A DNA stretch of 64,000 nt from Gimesia chilikensis. Lineage in GTDB: Bacteria; Planctomycetota; Planctomycetia; Planctomycetales; Planctomycetaceae. The stretch lies in the NCBI RefSeq assembly GCF_007744075.1, contig NZ_CP036266.1:7220564-7284563 (forward strand), in the 5' to 3' direction. The translations under genes were made by a program, and so were the position numbers. Positions 1 to 8,927 of this stretch are shown here, piece by piece. How positions within the stretch are numbered: the stretch's first letter is position 1; the number at the start of each line of letters is the position of its first letter. Under the pieces are notes generated by a model. It was not told the DNA's origin. It saw only the letters and a list, made by a program, of their open reading frames with translations, and searched no databases.

Positions 1-1517
1 AGGCTGGAAGCATTAAGCGCCGTCGTAGCGACCTGGGAATCGCTGCCATCAATTAATACCTGAACCGAGACCTGCTCCCCCTTGAGCAGACGATCGGAAT
101 AATCGGGCGGAATAACGACCCCCACCTTGGCCCTGCCAGACTCGAAGGCACGACGGAAGGCATCATGATCATAAACCCGATCGATGATCATAAAGGTACG
201 GGTGTTTGCGAACGCCTCACGGAGCTCGCGCGCACTGGAGCGACCGTCCAGATCAAAGATGACCGTCGGTATGTTTTCAATCTGGGTGTCGATCGCAAAG
301 CCGAAGATCAGGGTCTGTAATACCGGGACAGCAAAGGCGAACAGCAGCGTCGATGGTTCACGTCTGATATGCGAAAATTCCTTGACCAGAATGGCCCAGA
401 ACCCCGCCAGCATCTTCTGCCTGAAATGGGGAGCCTGCTTGCTGCGGGCTTTAGTATCACCTGGTAATTTCTCAGGAGCAATTTGTGGCTCAGTCAGCGC
501 GTCACTCGTCTCTGCCTGTGCTGCAGATGCCTGCGTTGTAGTTGCCTCCGGCACAGTCCCAGTGTGAGTATCTTCGTCGTGATTCAATCCCTCCGCCCGG
601 CTCAGGGTCACAAACACATCTTCGAGTGAAGGTGTGATCGGCCTGACTTGAACGGTCCCCTGCGATTCTGGAATACGGTTAACGAAATCATGTTCTGACA
701 GACTCTGATCCGCGAGCACGTGAATTGTTTGACCAAACAGAGTGGCGTCGTGCACGCCGTCCATATCGCGATAGGTACCCAGCCACGTCGCTGGATGAGG
801 AATATCGATTTCCCAGCGCGCCGATCCGGGGGGAGTCACGCTGGATAACTGTTTCAACTCTTCCGGCTTTCCACAGACAATCAGTCGCGAATTATAAATA
901 TAGCCCACATCGCTGCAACGTTCGGCTTCATCCATGTAATGTGTGGTCACAAACAGGGTCACCCCCTGCCCCGCCAGTTCAAAGAGCAGGTCCCACAAAT
1001 CGCGGCGGGCAACCGGGTCAATCCCGGCAGTCGGTTCATCCAGAAACAGCAATTCCGGTTCATGAATCAGAGCACAGCCCAGAGCCAGACGCTGCTTCCA
1101 GCCTCCGGATAAATTTCCCGCCAGCTGATCCAGGCGGTCGCCCAGAGAAGTCAGCTCTATGATCTCCTCAAACCGCTGTTCCAGTTTCTCGGGACTCAAC
1201 CCGTAGATTCGACCGTAGAATTCGATGTTCTCCCGGACGCTCAAGTCGGCATAGAGACTGAAGCTTTGAGACATATAGCCAATCCGGCGTTTGATCAGCT
1301 CGGCTTCGGTACTCACGTCATAACCCAGAACCTGTGCTCCGCCGCCCGTTGGTTCCAGAACGCCACACAACATGCGGATGATCGTAGACTTACCGCTGCC
1401 ATTCGGTCCCAGCAGGCCGAAGATCGCCCCCCGTTCAACTTCAAAGCTCACCTGATCAACGGCCCGCAGAGCACCAAAGTCACGCGTCAGCTGATCAAGC
1501 TGAATCACCGAGTTCAT
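1..1517 (-). CDS. Fused ABC transporter ATPase-permease (partial, C-terminus beyond left edge)
   Basis: This is an export-type ABC transporter in which the nucleotide-binding domain is followed on the same chain by the start of an ABC-2 permease. The ATPase domain shows a Walker A (GPNGSGKST, residues 37-45), the signature LSGGWKQRL, and the Walker B LLFLDEPTAGIDP. After about residue 310 comes a Thr/Ala/Glu-rich linker, and then a permease start with LVKEFSHIRREPSTLLFAFAVP, which resembles YhhJ/YbhS-type permeases. I read the frame through the linker and found no stop. The ATG overlaps the TGA of the upstream HlyD-type gene by 4 bp (ATGA), so the two are probably translationally coupled and form one efflux system. 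The substrate is not identifiable. The coding frame runs off the window. Confidence 0.92.
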   Translation of the reverse strand, partial: MNSVIQLDQLTRDFGALRAVDQVSFEVERGAIFGLLGPNGSGKSTIIRMLCGVLEPTGGGAQVLGYDVSTEAELIKRRIGYMSQSFSLYADLSVRENIEFYGRIYGLSPEKLEQRFEEIIELTSLGDRLDQLAGNLSGGWKQRLALGCALIHEPELLFLDEPTAGIDPVARRDLWDLLFELAGQGVTLFVTTHYMDEAERCSDVGYIYNSRLIVCGKPEELKQLSSVTPPGSARWEIDIPHPATWLGTYRDMDGVHDATLFGQTIHVLADQSLSEHDFVNRIPESQGTVQVRPITPSLEDVFVTLSRAEGLNHDEDTHTGTVPEATTTQASAAQAETSDALTEPQIAPEKLPGDTKARSKQAPHFRQKMLAGFWAILVKEFSHIRREPSTLLFAFAVPVLQTLIFGFAIDTQIENIPTVIFDLDGRSSARELREAFANTRTFMIIDRVYDHDAFRRAFESGRAKVGVVIPPDYSDRLLKGEQVSVQVLIDGSDSQVATTALNASS

Positions 1518-2647
1518 GAGCGGTCTCCCCGTTGATCCAGCCAGACATCAGCCGCCATCCCGGGACGGAGCAGGCGTTCTTCATTCTGCAGCCTGACTTT
1601 CACTCGAAAGACCTGCTTGGACCGCTCTTCGGGTGTCTGCACGTTGCGAGGCACAAACTCAGCCTGACGAGAAACGAATGAAATGACACCTTCAAAGCTG
1701 CGATCAGGATAACTGTCGATGGTGACCTTAACCCGCTGATCGATGCGAATACCCAGATGGTTTTCAGGAACGTAACAACGAACCCAGAGGTGATTCAGAT
1801 CCAGTATGGAGATGACCGGCGCGTTGCTTCCTACCAGATCTCCCGGTTCCAGGTTAACGGCTTCAACAACCCCGTCCGCAGGCGAAATGATTTTCAGCTC
1901 GCTAATCTGCTTTTCAATTGTCTGCAGGGTTGCTTCTGTTTTTTTCACTGCCGCTGCCGCCTGTTCGATATCTTCCCGGCGACTTCCGTTTTTCATCAAC
2001 TGCCAGGCATCCTCTGCCTGCTTCAGTTCTGCCCGTGCTGCATCGATCTCCTCTTTGCGGGTGCCCTCTTTGAGCAGTTCCAGTGCCTGCTCCTTGACCG
2101 ATTTTCTGGCGGCTGCCACCTGGAATTCCGTGTTGGCGGTATCCAGCTCGTCCTGGGAAGCAGTTTTTTCAGCAAACAGAGTTTCGATGCGGGCCTGTTG
2201 CGCCTGTGCCAGTCGGAACTGGGCATCAGCGAGTCTGAGTTCAGCAACGGCCGTTTCAATTTCCTGGGGACGTGGTCCATTCACCAACTGTGTGAGATGC
2301 GCTTTGAGCTGATCGACCTTTGCTGCCGCTTCAGCGATTTCTTCCGGGCGAAAGCCGGCTACGAGTTTACTGTGATATGCTTTCGCTTCCGCCAGTGCCG
2401 CTTCGGCCTCGGCCTTTCGTTCCAGCAGATCGTAAGGCTCCAGTTCAATCAGCAGTTCTCCCCTGCTGACCTTTTGTCCCTCTTCGATAAGAACCTGCCT
2501 GACTCTCCCCCCCACTCTGGAACCGGGTCGAATATCATCCGCCTCAATGAACCCGGAGACCTTTAAGGGTTCATAGCGATTCTGGCTCATGACCAGGGCC
2601 AGGATCAGAATCACTCCCAATCCAATCAGTCCCAGAATTTTCTTCAA
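1514..2647 (-). CDS. HlyD/EmrA-type membrane fusion (periplasmic adaptor) protein
   Basis: This is the adaptor subunit that links an inner-membrane exporter to the outer membrane. An N-terminal membrane anchor (MKKILGLIGLGVILILALV) is followed by a lipoyl-like half (GSRVGGRVRQVLIEEGQKV), then a long alpha-hairpin/coiled-coil region rich in Ala, Glu and Gln with repeated G.R.EEI segments. The second lipoyl half (IISPADGVVEAVNLEPGDLV) and a beta-barrel domain come last. I prefer a TTG start at 2647 because AAGGA sits 7 nt upstream and the anchor then begins at once. A GTG at 2677 would add ten residues without a good ribosome site. It lies directly upstream of the fused ATPase-permease and overlaps it by 4 bp. 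Confidence 0.9.
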   Translation of the reverse strand: MKKILGLIGLGVILILALVMSQNRYEPLKVSGFIEADDIRPGSRVGGRVRQVLIEEGQKVSRGELLIELEPYDLLERKAEAEAALAEAKAYHSKLVAGFRPEEIAEAAAKVDQLKAHLTQLVNGPRPQEIETAVAELRLADAQFRLAQAQQARIETLFAEKTASQDELDTANTEFQVAAARKSVKEQALELLKEGTRKEEIDAARAELKQAEDAWQLMKNGSRREDIEQAAAAVKKTEATLQTIEKQISELKIISPADGVVEAVNLEPGDLVGSNAPVISILDLNHLWVRCYVPENHLGIRIDQRVKVTIDSYPDRSFEGVISFVSRQAEFVPRNVQTPEERSKQVFRVKVRLQNEERLLRPGMAADVWLDQRGDRS

Positions 2648-3158
2648 TGGTCTATCCTTGTTTGAAAGTATGAACACGTCTGGCAGGTAGATCGCATTAT
2701 ATACATTTAAGTCCGATTCATCTTAGCGGGCCTTTAGAGAATTCCAAATGAACGCCGGGAATCGAATCAGTTCCCCTGTATCAATCATCACGTCCGCATT
2801 CTCAACCATCACAGCTCGACAGGGTAGCAACCGCAGAGAGCTCCCTTGATGCTGCTTAAGAATCGGGCAGCTCTCGATGGTGACTGCGGGAGTTTGATGA
2901 TTCAAAAAATAAATTCCTCTTAACACACCATATCTTCAGTCGTCTTATCTCTTTTAATCTATTGAGGATAGAGCCCCAGGCAATGTTGTTTTTTCGGACG
3001 AAAACAGATTTGGCACATCATTCGCTTTAGTACCAAATCACAATAATCATCAAACAGAAACAATCCCTTAAACATGTGCCCTTATAAATCCGGGCGTTAA
3101 GAGTTTGTGCTCGTAACTGTTTGTTGAGCATGTTGTGGTTTTCGTTAAATAAGGAGAG
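2648..3158. other. Intergenic region between exporter genes and prepilin-like gene
   Basis: About 510 bp between divergent genes. Apart from the doubtful 60-aa frame it holds no gene. The part next to 3159 is AT-rich and probably carries the promoter of the prepilin-like gene, which has a clear AAGGAGAG ribosome site. I see no strong hairpin. Confidence 0.5.
2723..2905 (-). CDS. Possible small hypothetical protein (60 aa)
   Basis: A short open frame reads leftward with a TTG start preceded by AGAGGA about 9 nt upstream. A GTG seven codons earlier is the alternative. The product has no signal peptide, membrane segment or motif that I recognise. It could be a genuine small gene upstream of the exporter genes or chance coding potential. 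The ribosome site is the only support. Confidence 0.22.
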   Translation of the reverse strand: MNHQTPAVTIESCPILKQHQGSSLRLLPCRAVMVENADVMIDTGELIRFPAFIWNSLKAR

Positions 3159-3764
3159 ATGATGAGAACATCATCATCTAAGAAAAGAGGAATGAGAAGA
3201 GGATTCACACTAATCGAATTGATGGTCGCTATCGCAACGATAGCTGTTTTGATCGCATTACTTTTACCAGAGATTCAGAAGGCACAGGATGCCTCCCTGC
3301 AAAGTAAACAGAAATCGGGCCCCTATTGGGTATACCGCGAATACGAATACGCGGGTGGTCCGGTAATCACCGAAATTTCGGGAACCTATAAACACTCCCT
3401 CCAGGAAATCCTGGACATGTACGCCATCAACCTGAAAAAACAGCAGAAAGCTCATGCAGATGAACTGATGGCTGAAGAAACAGGTGAAGAACCCGTTTCT
3501 GCCCCGAAAGTAGTTGCCCTGGCATCTGCTCCCACCAATGACATCACTGAAGTCAATGACACTGTGACACATGACCCTAATCTGGTCGAATACGATCACG
3601 TAGAGATGACCAAAGAAGAAAAGATAGACAAAGCTAAACGAGCTTTAAAGAACTTTAAATATGATCTGTCTCAGAATACCGCCTCACTGGTTGCACGCCG
3701 GAATTTGACTGAAGCGATCGAATTGCTGAAGCGGGATCTGAAACGCCTGGAAGCAGAACCGTAA
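3159..3764 (+). CDS. Orphan prepilin-like protein with charged helical C-terminal domain
   Basis: The N-terminus is a type III (prepilin) signal: a basic leader, cleavage after Gly15 ([10 protein letters not shown]), Glu at +5, then a hydrophobic helix to about residue 40. The mature domain is only about 160 residues and lacks the DUF1559 landmarks. It has a Tyr-rich segment near residues 50-65 and then Lys/Glu-rich stretches predicted to be helical, ending in a basic/acidic helix. It should be processed by a prepilin peptidase and enter a pilus or pseudopilus, or stay as a membrane-anchored protein. The start follows AAGGAGAG, with a second ATG directly after the first. A strong terminator follows at 3808, so it is probably a single-gene transcript. 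No family beyond the leader is recognised. Confidence 0.8.
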   Translation: MMRTSSSKKRGMRRGFTLIELMVAIATIAVLIALLLPEIQKAQDASLQSKQKSGPYWVYREYEYAGGPVITEISGTYKHSLQEILDMYAINLKKQQKAHADELMAEETGEEPVSAPKVVALASAPTNDITEVNDTVTHDPNLVEYDHVEMTKEEKIDKAKRALKNFKYDLSQNTASLVARRNLTEAIELLKRDLKRLEAEP

Positions 3765-4253
3765 GCCCGAATCTATTTCCGCTATACAACGAAGACACTC
3801 TCCTGAAAACAGGTGGAGCTTGATTTGAGCGTCAAGTTTCACCTGTTTTTCTTTATTAATGGTCTGACCGCTGCAACTTACGAAGACCCATTTTTTGTAG
3901 ATCTTTCAAACTGAAAAAATGCGATCTTTTTTAGGAAAGTTGGTCTTGGCAGAAAAAATCAATCCCATTATAAATCCGCCTCTGCTGACTTCTGAATGAG
4001 TAAAACTCTCTCACTTCACTTTACTGATTCAGGCCTTCAGCGGGACACGTCCCCACGTGTCATATCTCAAAACCTACCACCCCATCAAAATTGATTTTTT
4101 TCCATTCATCTTTCCTTGAATCAGCTTGGCTTTTCCAGGAACTGTGATGCGTCGTCCGATGTTCTCGATCCCCGGATCAATTTCACATCGCCTCGATGAA
4201 TCGCGCCCTGGCAAATGTGATTCTATTCAGAGATCGATAAAGGAGCACTTAAG
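3765..4253. other. Intergenic region between prepilin-like gene and OmpA-type lipoprotein
   Basis: About 490 bp. It starts with the terminator at 3808-3854. The rest is AT-rich with several T-runs and no convincing open frame. The ribosome site AAAGGAG just before 4254 belongs to the OmpA-type gene. Confidence 0.6.
3808..3854 (+). terminator. Rho-independent terminator after the prepilin-like gene
   Basis: A 16-bp stem (AACAGGTGGAGCTTGA paired with TCAAGTTTCACCTGTT, with wobble pairs) closes a short loop and runs into TTTTTCTTT. It lies 44 bp after the stop codon at 3764. Confidence 0.85.
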
Positions 4254-5090
4254 ATGCCCATCTTCGTACGGGTATGCCTGCTTAGCGCAGTAACTTTATT
4301 CAGCATCACTCAGGTCGGTTGCCATCGCGGGCCAAACGCGCAGGTACGGCAGAGCATGTATCGCTCACAGCAACTCTATGATCAGAACATGGAGTTGGCC
4401 ATGCAGCGTGATCAGTTCCAGCAGTCTGCATCTCTGTTGCAGCAGGAACGCGATCAGCTGGCCATGCGGGCGCAGACGCTGGAATCGAACCTCAACATTG
4501 CTAATAAGCGGCTCGACAATCTGAATGCAGAGCGTTCAGAAATGCAACAGCGTTATGTCAGTCTCATGAAGCAGGCCAAAGGACAGCCCAGTCCACTGGA
4601 TGGCGAAGCCACTCGTCGCTTCCAGGAACTGGCTGATAAATATCCTGACTTCGAATTCGATCCGCATACTGGCGTCAGTAAATTCCATTCTGACATCCTG
4701 TTTTCCTCTGGTAGCGATCAGCTCAAACCTTCGGCCAGAGAGATCCTCAACCAGTTTGCAGCCATCATGAACGATGGGAATGCGAAACGTCTGAATGTTC
4801 TGGTTGTCGGTCATACCGATGACAAACCGATCTCCAAAGCAGCCACACAGCGGCATCATCCGACCAACTGGCACCTGTCTACCAACCGGGCTAACTCAGT
4901 CGTCCTCTCACTCTCGAAATTTGGAGTCAAGCAGGAACGCATGGGAGCCGCCGGTTACAGTATGTTTCAGCCGGTCGTACCGAATGCCAACGATTCCGCC
5001 CGGCAGAAAAACCGCCGTGTTGAGATCTTCGTCCTCGCACCGGATGCCGTCGTTGCCGGCTGGGATCCGAATCCGACACTGCTGAACTAG
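4254..5090 (+). CDS. OmpA-family peptidoglycan-binding lipoprotein
   Basis: The N-terminus is a lipoprotein signal with lipobox VGC at Cys23 (FSITQVGC), so the mature protein should be lipid-anchored. Residues 30-120 are Gln/Arg/Leu-rich and strongly predicted coiled coil (MQRDQFQQSASLLQQERDQL). The C-terminal OmpA/MotB-type domain from about residue 140 shows ILFSSGSDQLKPSAREIL, VVGHTDD, LSTNRANSVVLSL and NRRVEIFV, the usual peptidoglycan-binding landmarks. It likely ties a membrane to the peptidoglycan layer. The ribosome site is AAAGGAG. It converges with the next gene and overlaps it by 4 bp at the stop codons. Confidence 0.9.
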   Translation: MPIFVRVCLLSAVTLFSITQVGCHRGPNAQVRQSMYRSQQLYDQNMELAMQRDQFQQSASLLQQERDQLAMRAQTLESNLNIANKRLDNLNAERSEMQQRYVSLMKQAKGQPSPLDGEATRRFQELADKYPDFEFDPHTGVSKFHSDILFSSGSDQLKPSAREILNQFAAIMNDGNAKRLNVLVVGHTDDKPISKAATQRHHPTNWHLSTNRANSVVLSLSKFGVKQERMGAAGYSMFQPVVPNANDSARQKNRRVEIFVLAPDAVVAGWDPNPTLLN

Positions 5091-6688
5091 TCGGCTCTTT
5101 CCGACGCTCCAAATCTTAGATGTCTTCCCGGTAATGGCTCACCATGTGACTGGATGGTGAGCCAGCCGATGACTCCGCATAGTAGCGGAACAGCCAAAGC
5201 AACTCCCACGCTGGTCCACAATTTGAACGACCAGCGTGTATCTTCAGCCGGCCAGAAGTCGCTCGGCAGAATCTGATCCGTTTCCAGAGTTCGTACGACC
5301 AGCATCGTGCAGAGCGCACCTGTGATCCAGAACGAGATCTGTACGACAAACACCGCCCGACTCTCCAGTCGGGGCAGGTTCCCACAGAAATCTCCTGCGA
5401 GCGACATCCAGAGCATCAGCAGGAACAGCCATTGTGCCCGCCCCAGGTTTGATCTGGGAATGAGAGCCAGCTGATGCCGCCTCGCCTGACAGATCGCAGA
5501 GCCAACCGCTACCGAAAGCAGAATTCCCACGATCAGAAACCAGAACATACCGGAAAGCCCGGCAAATTCGTCTGGCACCCAGCCCGCCTCCTGCCAGCGA
5601 AACACATTTTTATGCAGGTTCTTCCAGGGTAATACGATCAGCAGAAAGATCAAACCGATGAAGTTCATTCCCCTGGATTCCACATCTTCCTGAGGCGCTG
5701 CCAAAGCGATGACGGGAATTGGTTGCCCATTCTCTCCCTGATCCGATCTTGGAGCGGTCTGTTGCCGTGCGAAAGTTTGTGCGCCCCAGCCGATCCCGGC
5801 CCCCATAATCAGCCCGAACAGCTGCTCCATCCATTTCCAGTAATCCAGACCCTGTAACACGGGCCAGGCGCCGATGATCGACCACTGGGCTCTCCCCAGC
5901 ATGTTCACAAAATCCCCCAGCAGAAAACCCAGCCCTCCAAACAGAAAGCCATAGCCACACCAGCGCAGAGCGGCCCGATTCTGTTGTTGCCTGAGTTCAT
6001 ATATCAGAGCCAATAAGACACCGACACAGCCGGCCCAGTTATCCCCGCGGGGCGGCGTCATGCGGAGTCCCAGCACGAGTGTCAGTAAAAAAAAACCGAG
6101 CAACCAACCGATCGCCAGCCGCAGCATCAAACCACAGGGGGCGTGAAAGTCCGAGCGAGCGCGGTAGAGCATCAAACTGACCAAAGCAGCAGAACCGGCA
6201 GCCACCCAGTCCACATCATACGGGTTCCAGAGTTCGAACAGCCAGGAGGTCAAACCGCTGAAGTCCAGTGCCAGCCAGAAGAGCCACAGAAAGACCAGCG
6301 GAACCGTAAAACGCTCCAGCTCGGATCGTTTCAGGGTAACCGACAGCGCCAGAATTCCGGCACCAATGCCTCCCCAGAGTGCTCCAATCAGAAACAGGCT
6401 GGCGTAGCCATAGACGACATCCGGAAGTTCCATTCCCGCGGTATAGCCGATCACGCGGCCATAACTCATCTGCCCGCCGAACGACCAGCCAATCGCCCCC
6501 AGGAATGCCATCAGGGTGGACCGCTGCCACCATTCGGGCCTGTGCGAAGTAAGACAGACGGCCAGAGCAACCAGCGCTCCCGGGACCATCGCCCCGGCTT
6601 CATGTCCGTAATTCCCACGAAAGCCCCAGCCAACAGACATGGCCAGCGCGGGTAACAGAATCTGGCTGCAATGGTGCGCGGATCGCAT
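5087..6688 (-). CDS. Large multi-pass membrane protein of unknown function (planctomycete type)
   Basis: The product is about 533 residues with many hydrophobic segments (at least ten by eye). Notable features are an N-terminal SVGWGFRGNYGHEAGAMVPG segment, Gly-rich helices (GALWGGIGAGILALS), and a hydrophilic break around residues 310-335 (QQTAPRSDQGENGQ). I do not recognise a transporter family; it resembles conserved hypothetical integral membrane proteins of Planctomycetes. I choose the ATG at 6688 over a TTG four codons upstream; GGGGGGA lies just before it. It follows the MarC-type gene by 20 bp on the same strand, so it is probably the last gene of a sulfatase-marC-membrane protein operon. 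Its stop overlaps that of the convergent OmpA-type gene. Confidence 0.75.
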   Translation of the reverse strand: MRSAHHCSQILLPALAMSVGWGFRGNYGHEAGAMVPGALVALAVCLTSHRPEWWQRSTLMAFLGAIGWSFGGQMSYGRVIGYTAGMELPDVVYGYASLFLIGALWGGIGAGILALSVTLKRSELERFTVPLVFLWLFWLALDFSGLTSWLFELWNPYDVDWVAAGSAALVSLMLYRARSDFHAPCGLMLRLAIGWLLGFFLLTLVLGLRMTPPRGDNWAGCVGVLLALIYELRQQQNRAALRWCGYGFLFGGLGFLLGDFVNMLGRAQWSIIGAWPVLQGLDYWKWMEQLFGLIMGAGIGWGAQTFARQQTAPRSDQGENGQPIPVIALAAPQEDVESRGMNFIGLIFLLIVLPWKNLHKNVFRWQEAGWVPDEFAGLSGMFWFLIVGILLSVAVGSAICQARRHQLALIPRSNLGRAQWLFLLMLWMSLAGDFCGNLPRLESRAVFVVQISFWITGALCTMLVVRTLETDQILPSDFWPAEDTRWSFKLWTSVGVALAVPLLCGVIGWLTIQSHGEPLPGRHLRFGASERAD

Positions 6689-6708
6689 ACATCCCCCCAA
6701 ATCTCTGA

Positions 6709-7329
6709 TTACAGAGCAAAGTAGCTTTTGATTCCACTCAATACGCTGTCGACGGCCACTGAGGCCAGAATGAGACCACTGATCCGGCTCACAATACTCG
6801 CCCCGGCATCACCAATCACTTTCTGAATTGGTCCGGCCAGCAATAGAAACCCATACGTGATGATCAGGACAGCCAGCATTGTGATCGTAGCGAGAAACTG
6901 TTCGCCCACATGAAACCGGTGATTGTCCGTGATCAGAACGACTGCCATCATTGCTCCGGGAGAGGCGATCGAAGGAATCGCCAGTGGAAAAACCGCTTTA
7001 TTCTGGTGATAGTTGGCACGATTCGATTCTTCGATCTCTGACTCAGGTTTACTCTCGCCAAAGATCATCGTCAGGGAAAACAGAAAGAGGACAAGTCCCC
7101 CGGCAATCTGAAATGCAGAGAGGGGAATATCCAACTGCTCCAGCAACAGCTGACCGCCGACAATAAACAGAATCAGTACGAGTGCCGCAGTAATGATGGC
7201 ACGCAACGCGATTTTACGTTGTACCGCTCTGCTGGTCCCCGCAGTCACGGCGATAAAAACCGGAATACTCCCCACAGGATCGACAACCGCCCAGAGGTAG
7301 ATAAAATCCTTGAGAATGTCGTCCCACAT
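6709..7329 (-). CDS. MarC-family integral membrane protein
   Basis: The 206-residue protein has six hydrophobic helices and MarC/YhgN-type landmarks: an N-terminal LWAVVDPVGSIPVFIAVTAG, a central KAVFPLAIPSIASPGAMMAVVL, and a final Gly/Ser-rich helix. Family members are inner-membrane proteins of the LysE-like fold, and their physiological role is mostly unresolved. It was once wrongly linked to multiple antibiotic resistance. It lies 35 bp downstream of the sulfatase and 20 bp upstream of the large membrane protein, same strand. Confidence 0.9.
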   Translation of the reverse strand: MWDDILKDFIYLWAVVDPVGSIPVFIAVTAGTSRAVQRKIALRAIITAALVLILFIVGGQLLLEQLDIPLSAFQIAGGLVLFLFSLTMIFGESKPESEIEESNRANYHQNKAVFPLAIPSIASPGAMMAVVLITDNHRFHVGEQFLATITMLAVLIITYGFLLLAGPIQKVIGDAGASIVSRISGLILASVAVDSVLSGIKSYFAL

Positions 7330-7364
7330 GAGATGTTATGTCTTTCCTGTTACCCGGGGTCGAG

Positions 7365-8762
7365 TCAGTTAGCCTGTTGATAATGAGGGTTGGGATCGGA
7401 AGGAATCGCCGCTTGGACCTGTTTCTGCCAGCGATGCAGTTCGTTTGTGAGAACTGTTGCTTTTTCCGGCTGGCTGTCAATCAGGTTCATCGTTTCGCCG
7501 ATGTCACTGCGGGTGTTATAAAGCTCCCGATGCCCGTCTTCAAAAAACTCCAGCAGCTTCCAGTCTCCCTGTCGGATGACCGAGACTGGCGTTGTACGAA
7601 ATCGCTGCTGCATGCCCTGGTATTTTTGCAGATAAGCCGGAAAGTGCCAGAACAGAGACCGTTTTTTCAGGCTGCTTTGTGGATCTTTCAACAGGGGGAC
7701 CAGACTTTCGCCGTCTAACTGGTAATCTTGCGGAACCGGAATCTCCGTCAGATCCAGAAAAGTCGGGTAGAGATCCAGATTGATCACTGGTTCTTCACTG
7801 GAGCTTCCCGCCTGTGTCACGCCGGGCCACTTAATCAGCAGCGGCACACGGATGCCTCCCTCATACAACATTCCCTTGGAACCGCGGAGAGGTTTCATCG
7901 TGGTCGCGGGGCCGTAACCACCATTGTCCGAAGTGAAGACAACGACAGTGTTCTCTTCCAGCTTTTGTTCTTTCAGAGTCTGAAGAACACGACCGATACT
8001 GTCATCCATACTTTTCACCATCGCCGCATACGTTGCATGCTGATGCAGCTTGCCTGCAGGTTTGTCTTCAAAATGTTTCTTATATTCCTCTTTGGCCTGC
8101 AGTGGTGTGTGCACAGCATAATGTGTGAGGTAGAGGAAAAAGGGAGAGTCCGCGTTATCTTTGATGAAACTGCAGGCTTCCGCGGTCAGTCGATCTGTCA
8201 GGTATTCCCCCGGATCTCCATTCGAGAGTTGCGGATTGCGATAGGGACTGAAGTAACCGCCCCGCGGACTGCCCGACTGATTTCCGGCGATATTTACCTG
8301 AAAACCCTGAGAACGCGGTGACTTACCGAGATGCCACTTGCCGATGCTGGCACACTGGTAACCCGCTTGAGAAAGTGTCTCAGCAATCGTCACGAATCGA
8401 TCTGCCAGCACGACATTATTTTTAGCGGGGATCAGCTTGCGATAGCGGTCATTCCCACGTGCCGGATCACCAACCGTGTAAACGCCATGTCGAGGCGTAT
8501 ATTGTCCCGACATCAGACAGGCTCGACTCGGTGCACAGTTCGGAGCTGCTGCATAAGCCGAGGAGAATCGCATTGATTTCTGTGCGAGCTCATCGATATG
8601 GGGTGTTTCGTAGAAGTCACTCCCCATGTAGCCGACGTCACGCCAGCCCAGGTCGTCGATGAAAAACAGGACAATGTTCGGTCTGTCAGGAGCAGCGGAG
8701 ATTGGCGTAAGCAGACCAGGCATCCAGCAGAACAGGCAGGTAAGAACCAGCGAGCGAAGCAT
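7365..8762 (-). CDS. Secreted type I sulfatase (arylsulfatase family)
   Basis: This is a formylglycine-dependent sulfatase that hydrolyses sulfate esters, probably of sulfated polysaccharides, as is typical of marine planctomycetes. A signal peptide spans residues 1-24. It is followed by the metal-binding NIVLFFIDDLGW (Asp36, Asp37) and the activation motif CAPSRACLMSG, with Cys76 the residue converted to formylglycine. Further support comes from GKWHLG, a TSDNGG motif and a C-terminal region with LYNTRSDIGE. At 465 residues it is normal length. It is the first gene of a leftward group and is divergent from a Gfo/Idh oxidoreductase with 165 bp between them, which may serve as a shared regulatory region. 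Confidence 0.95.
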   Translation of the reverse strand: MLRSLVLTCLFCWMPGLLTPISAAPDRPNIVLFFIDDLGWRDVGYMGSDFYETPHIDELAQKSMRFSSAYAAAPNCAPSRACLMSGQYTPRHGVYTVGDPARGNDRYRKLIPAKNNVVLADRFVTIAETLSQAGYQCASIGKWHLGKSPRSQGFQVNIAGNQSGSPRGGYFSPYRNPQLSNGDPGEYLTDRLTAEACSFIKDNADSPFFLYLTHYAVHTPLQAKEEYKKHFEDKPAGKLHQHATYAAMVKSMDDSIGRVLQTLKEQKLEENTVVVFTSDNGGYGPATTMKPLRGSKGMLYEGGIRVPLLIKWPGVTQAGSSSEEPVINLDLYPTFLDLTEIPVPQDYQLDGESLVPLLKDPQSSLKKRSLFWHFPAYLQKYQGMQQRFRTTPVSVIRQGDWKLLEFFEDGHRELYNTRSDIGETMNLIDSQPEKATVLTNELHRWQKQVQAAIPSDPNPHYQQAN

Positions 8763-8927
8763 CAGGTTTCCTTCCGGGACGAAGATCGAAATGAATGGTT
8801 TTTCTTACGACGATGGTTTAGGATTGAAGCAGATTTATTCTAAACCCCCGGCGAACGGATGTCATTCCTTTAGCTGGCAATTCGAACCAGATATGGAATC
8901 ACTCGCTTACAGCCCGAAGGAACCAGC

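Noticed and set aside
1757-2566. Long rightward frame opposite the HlyD-type gene
   Set aside because: Antisense shadow of a helical coding sequence; the leftward reading has clear HlyD domains.
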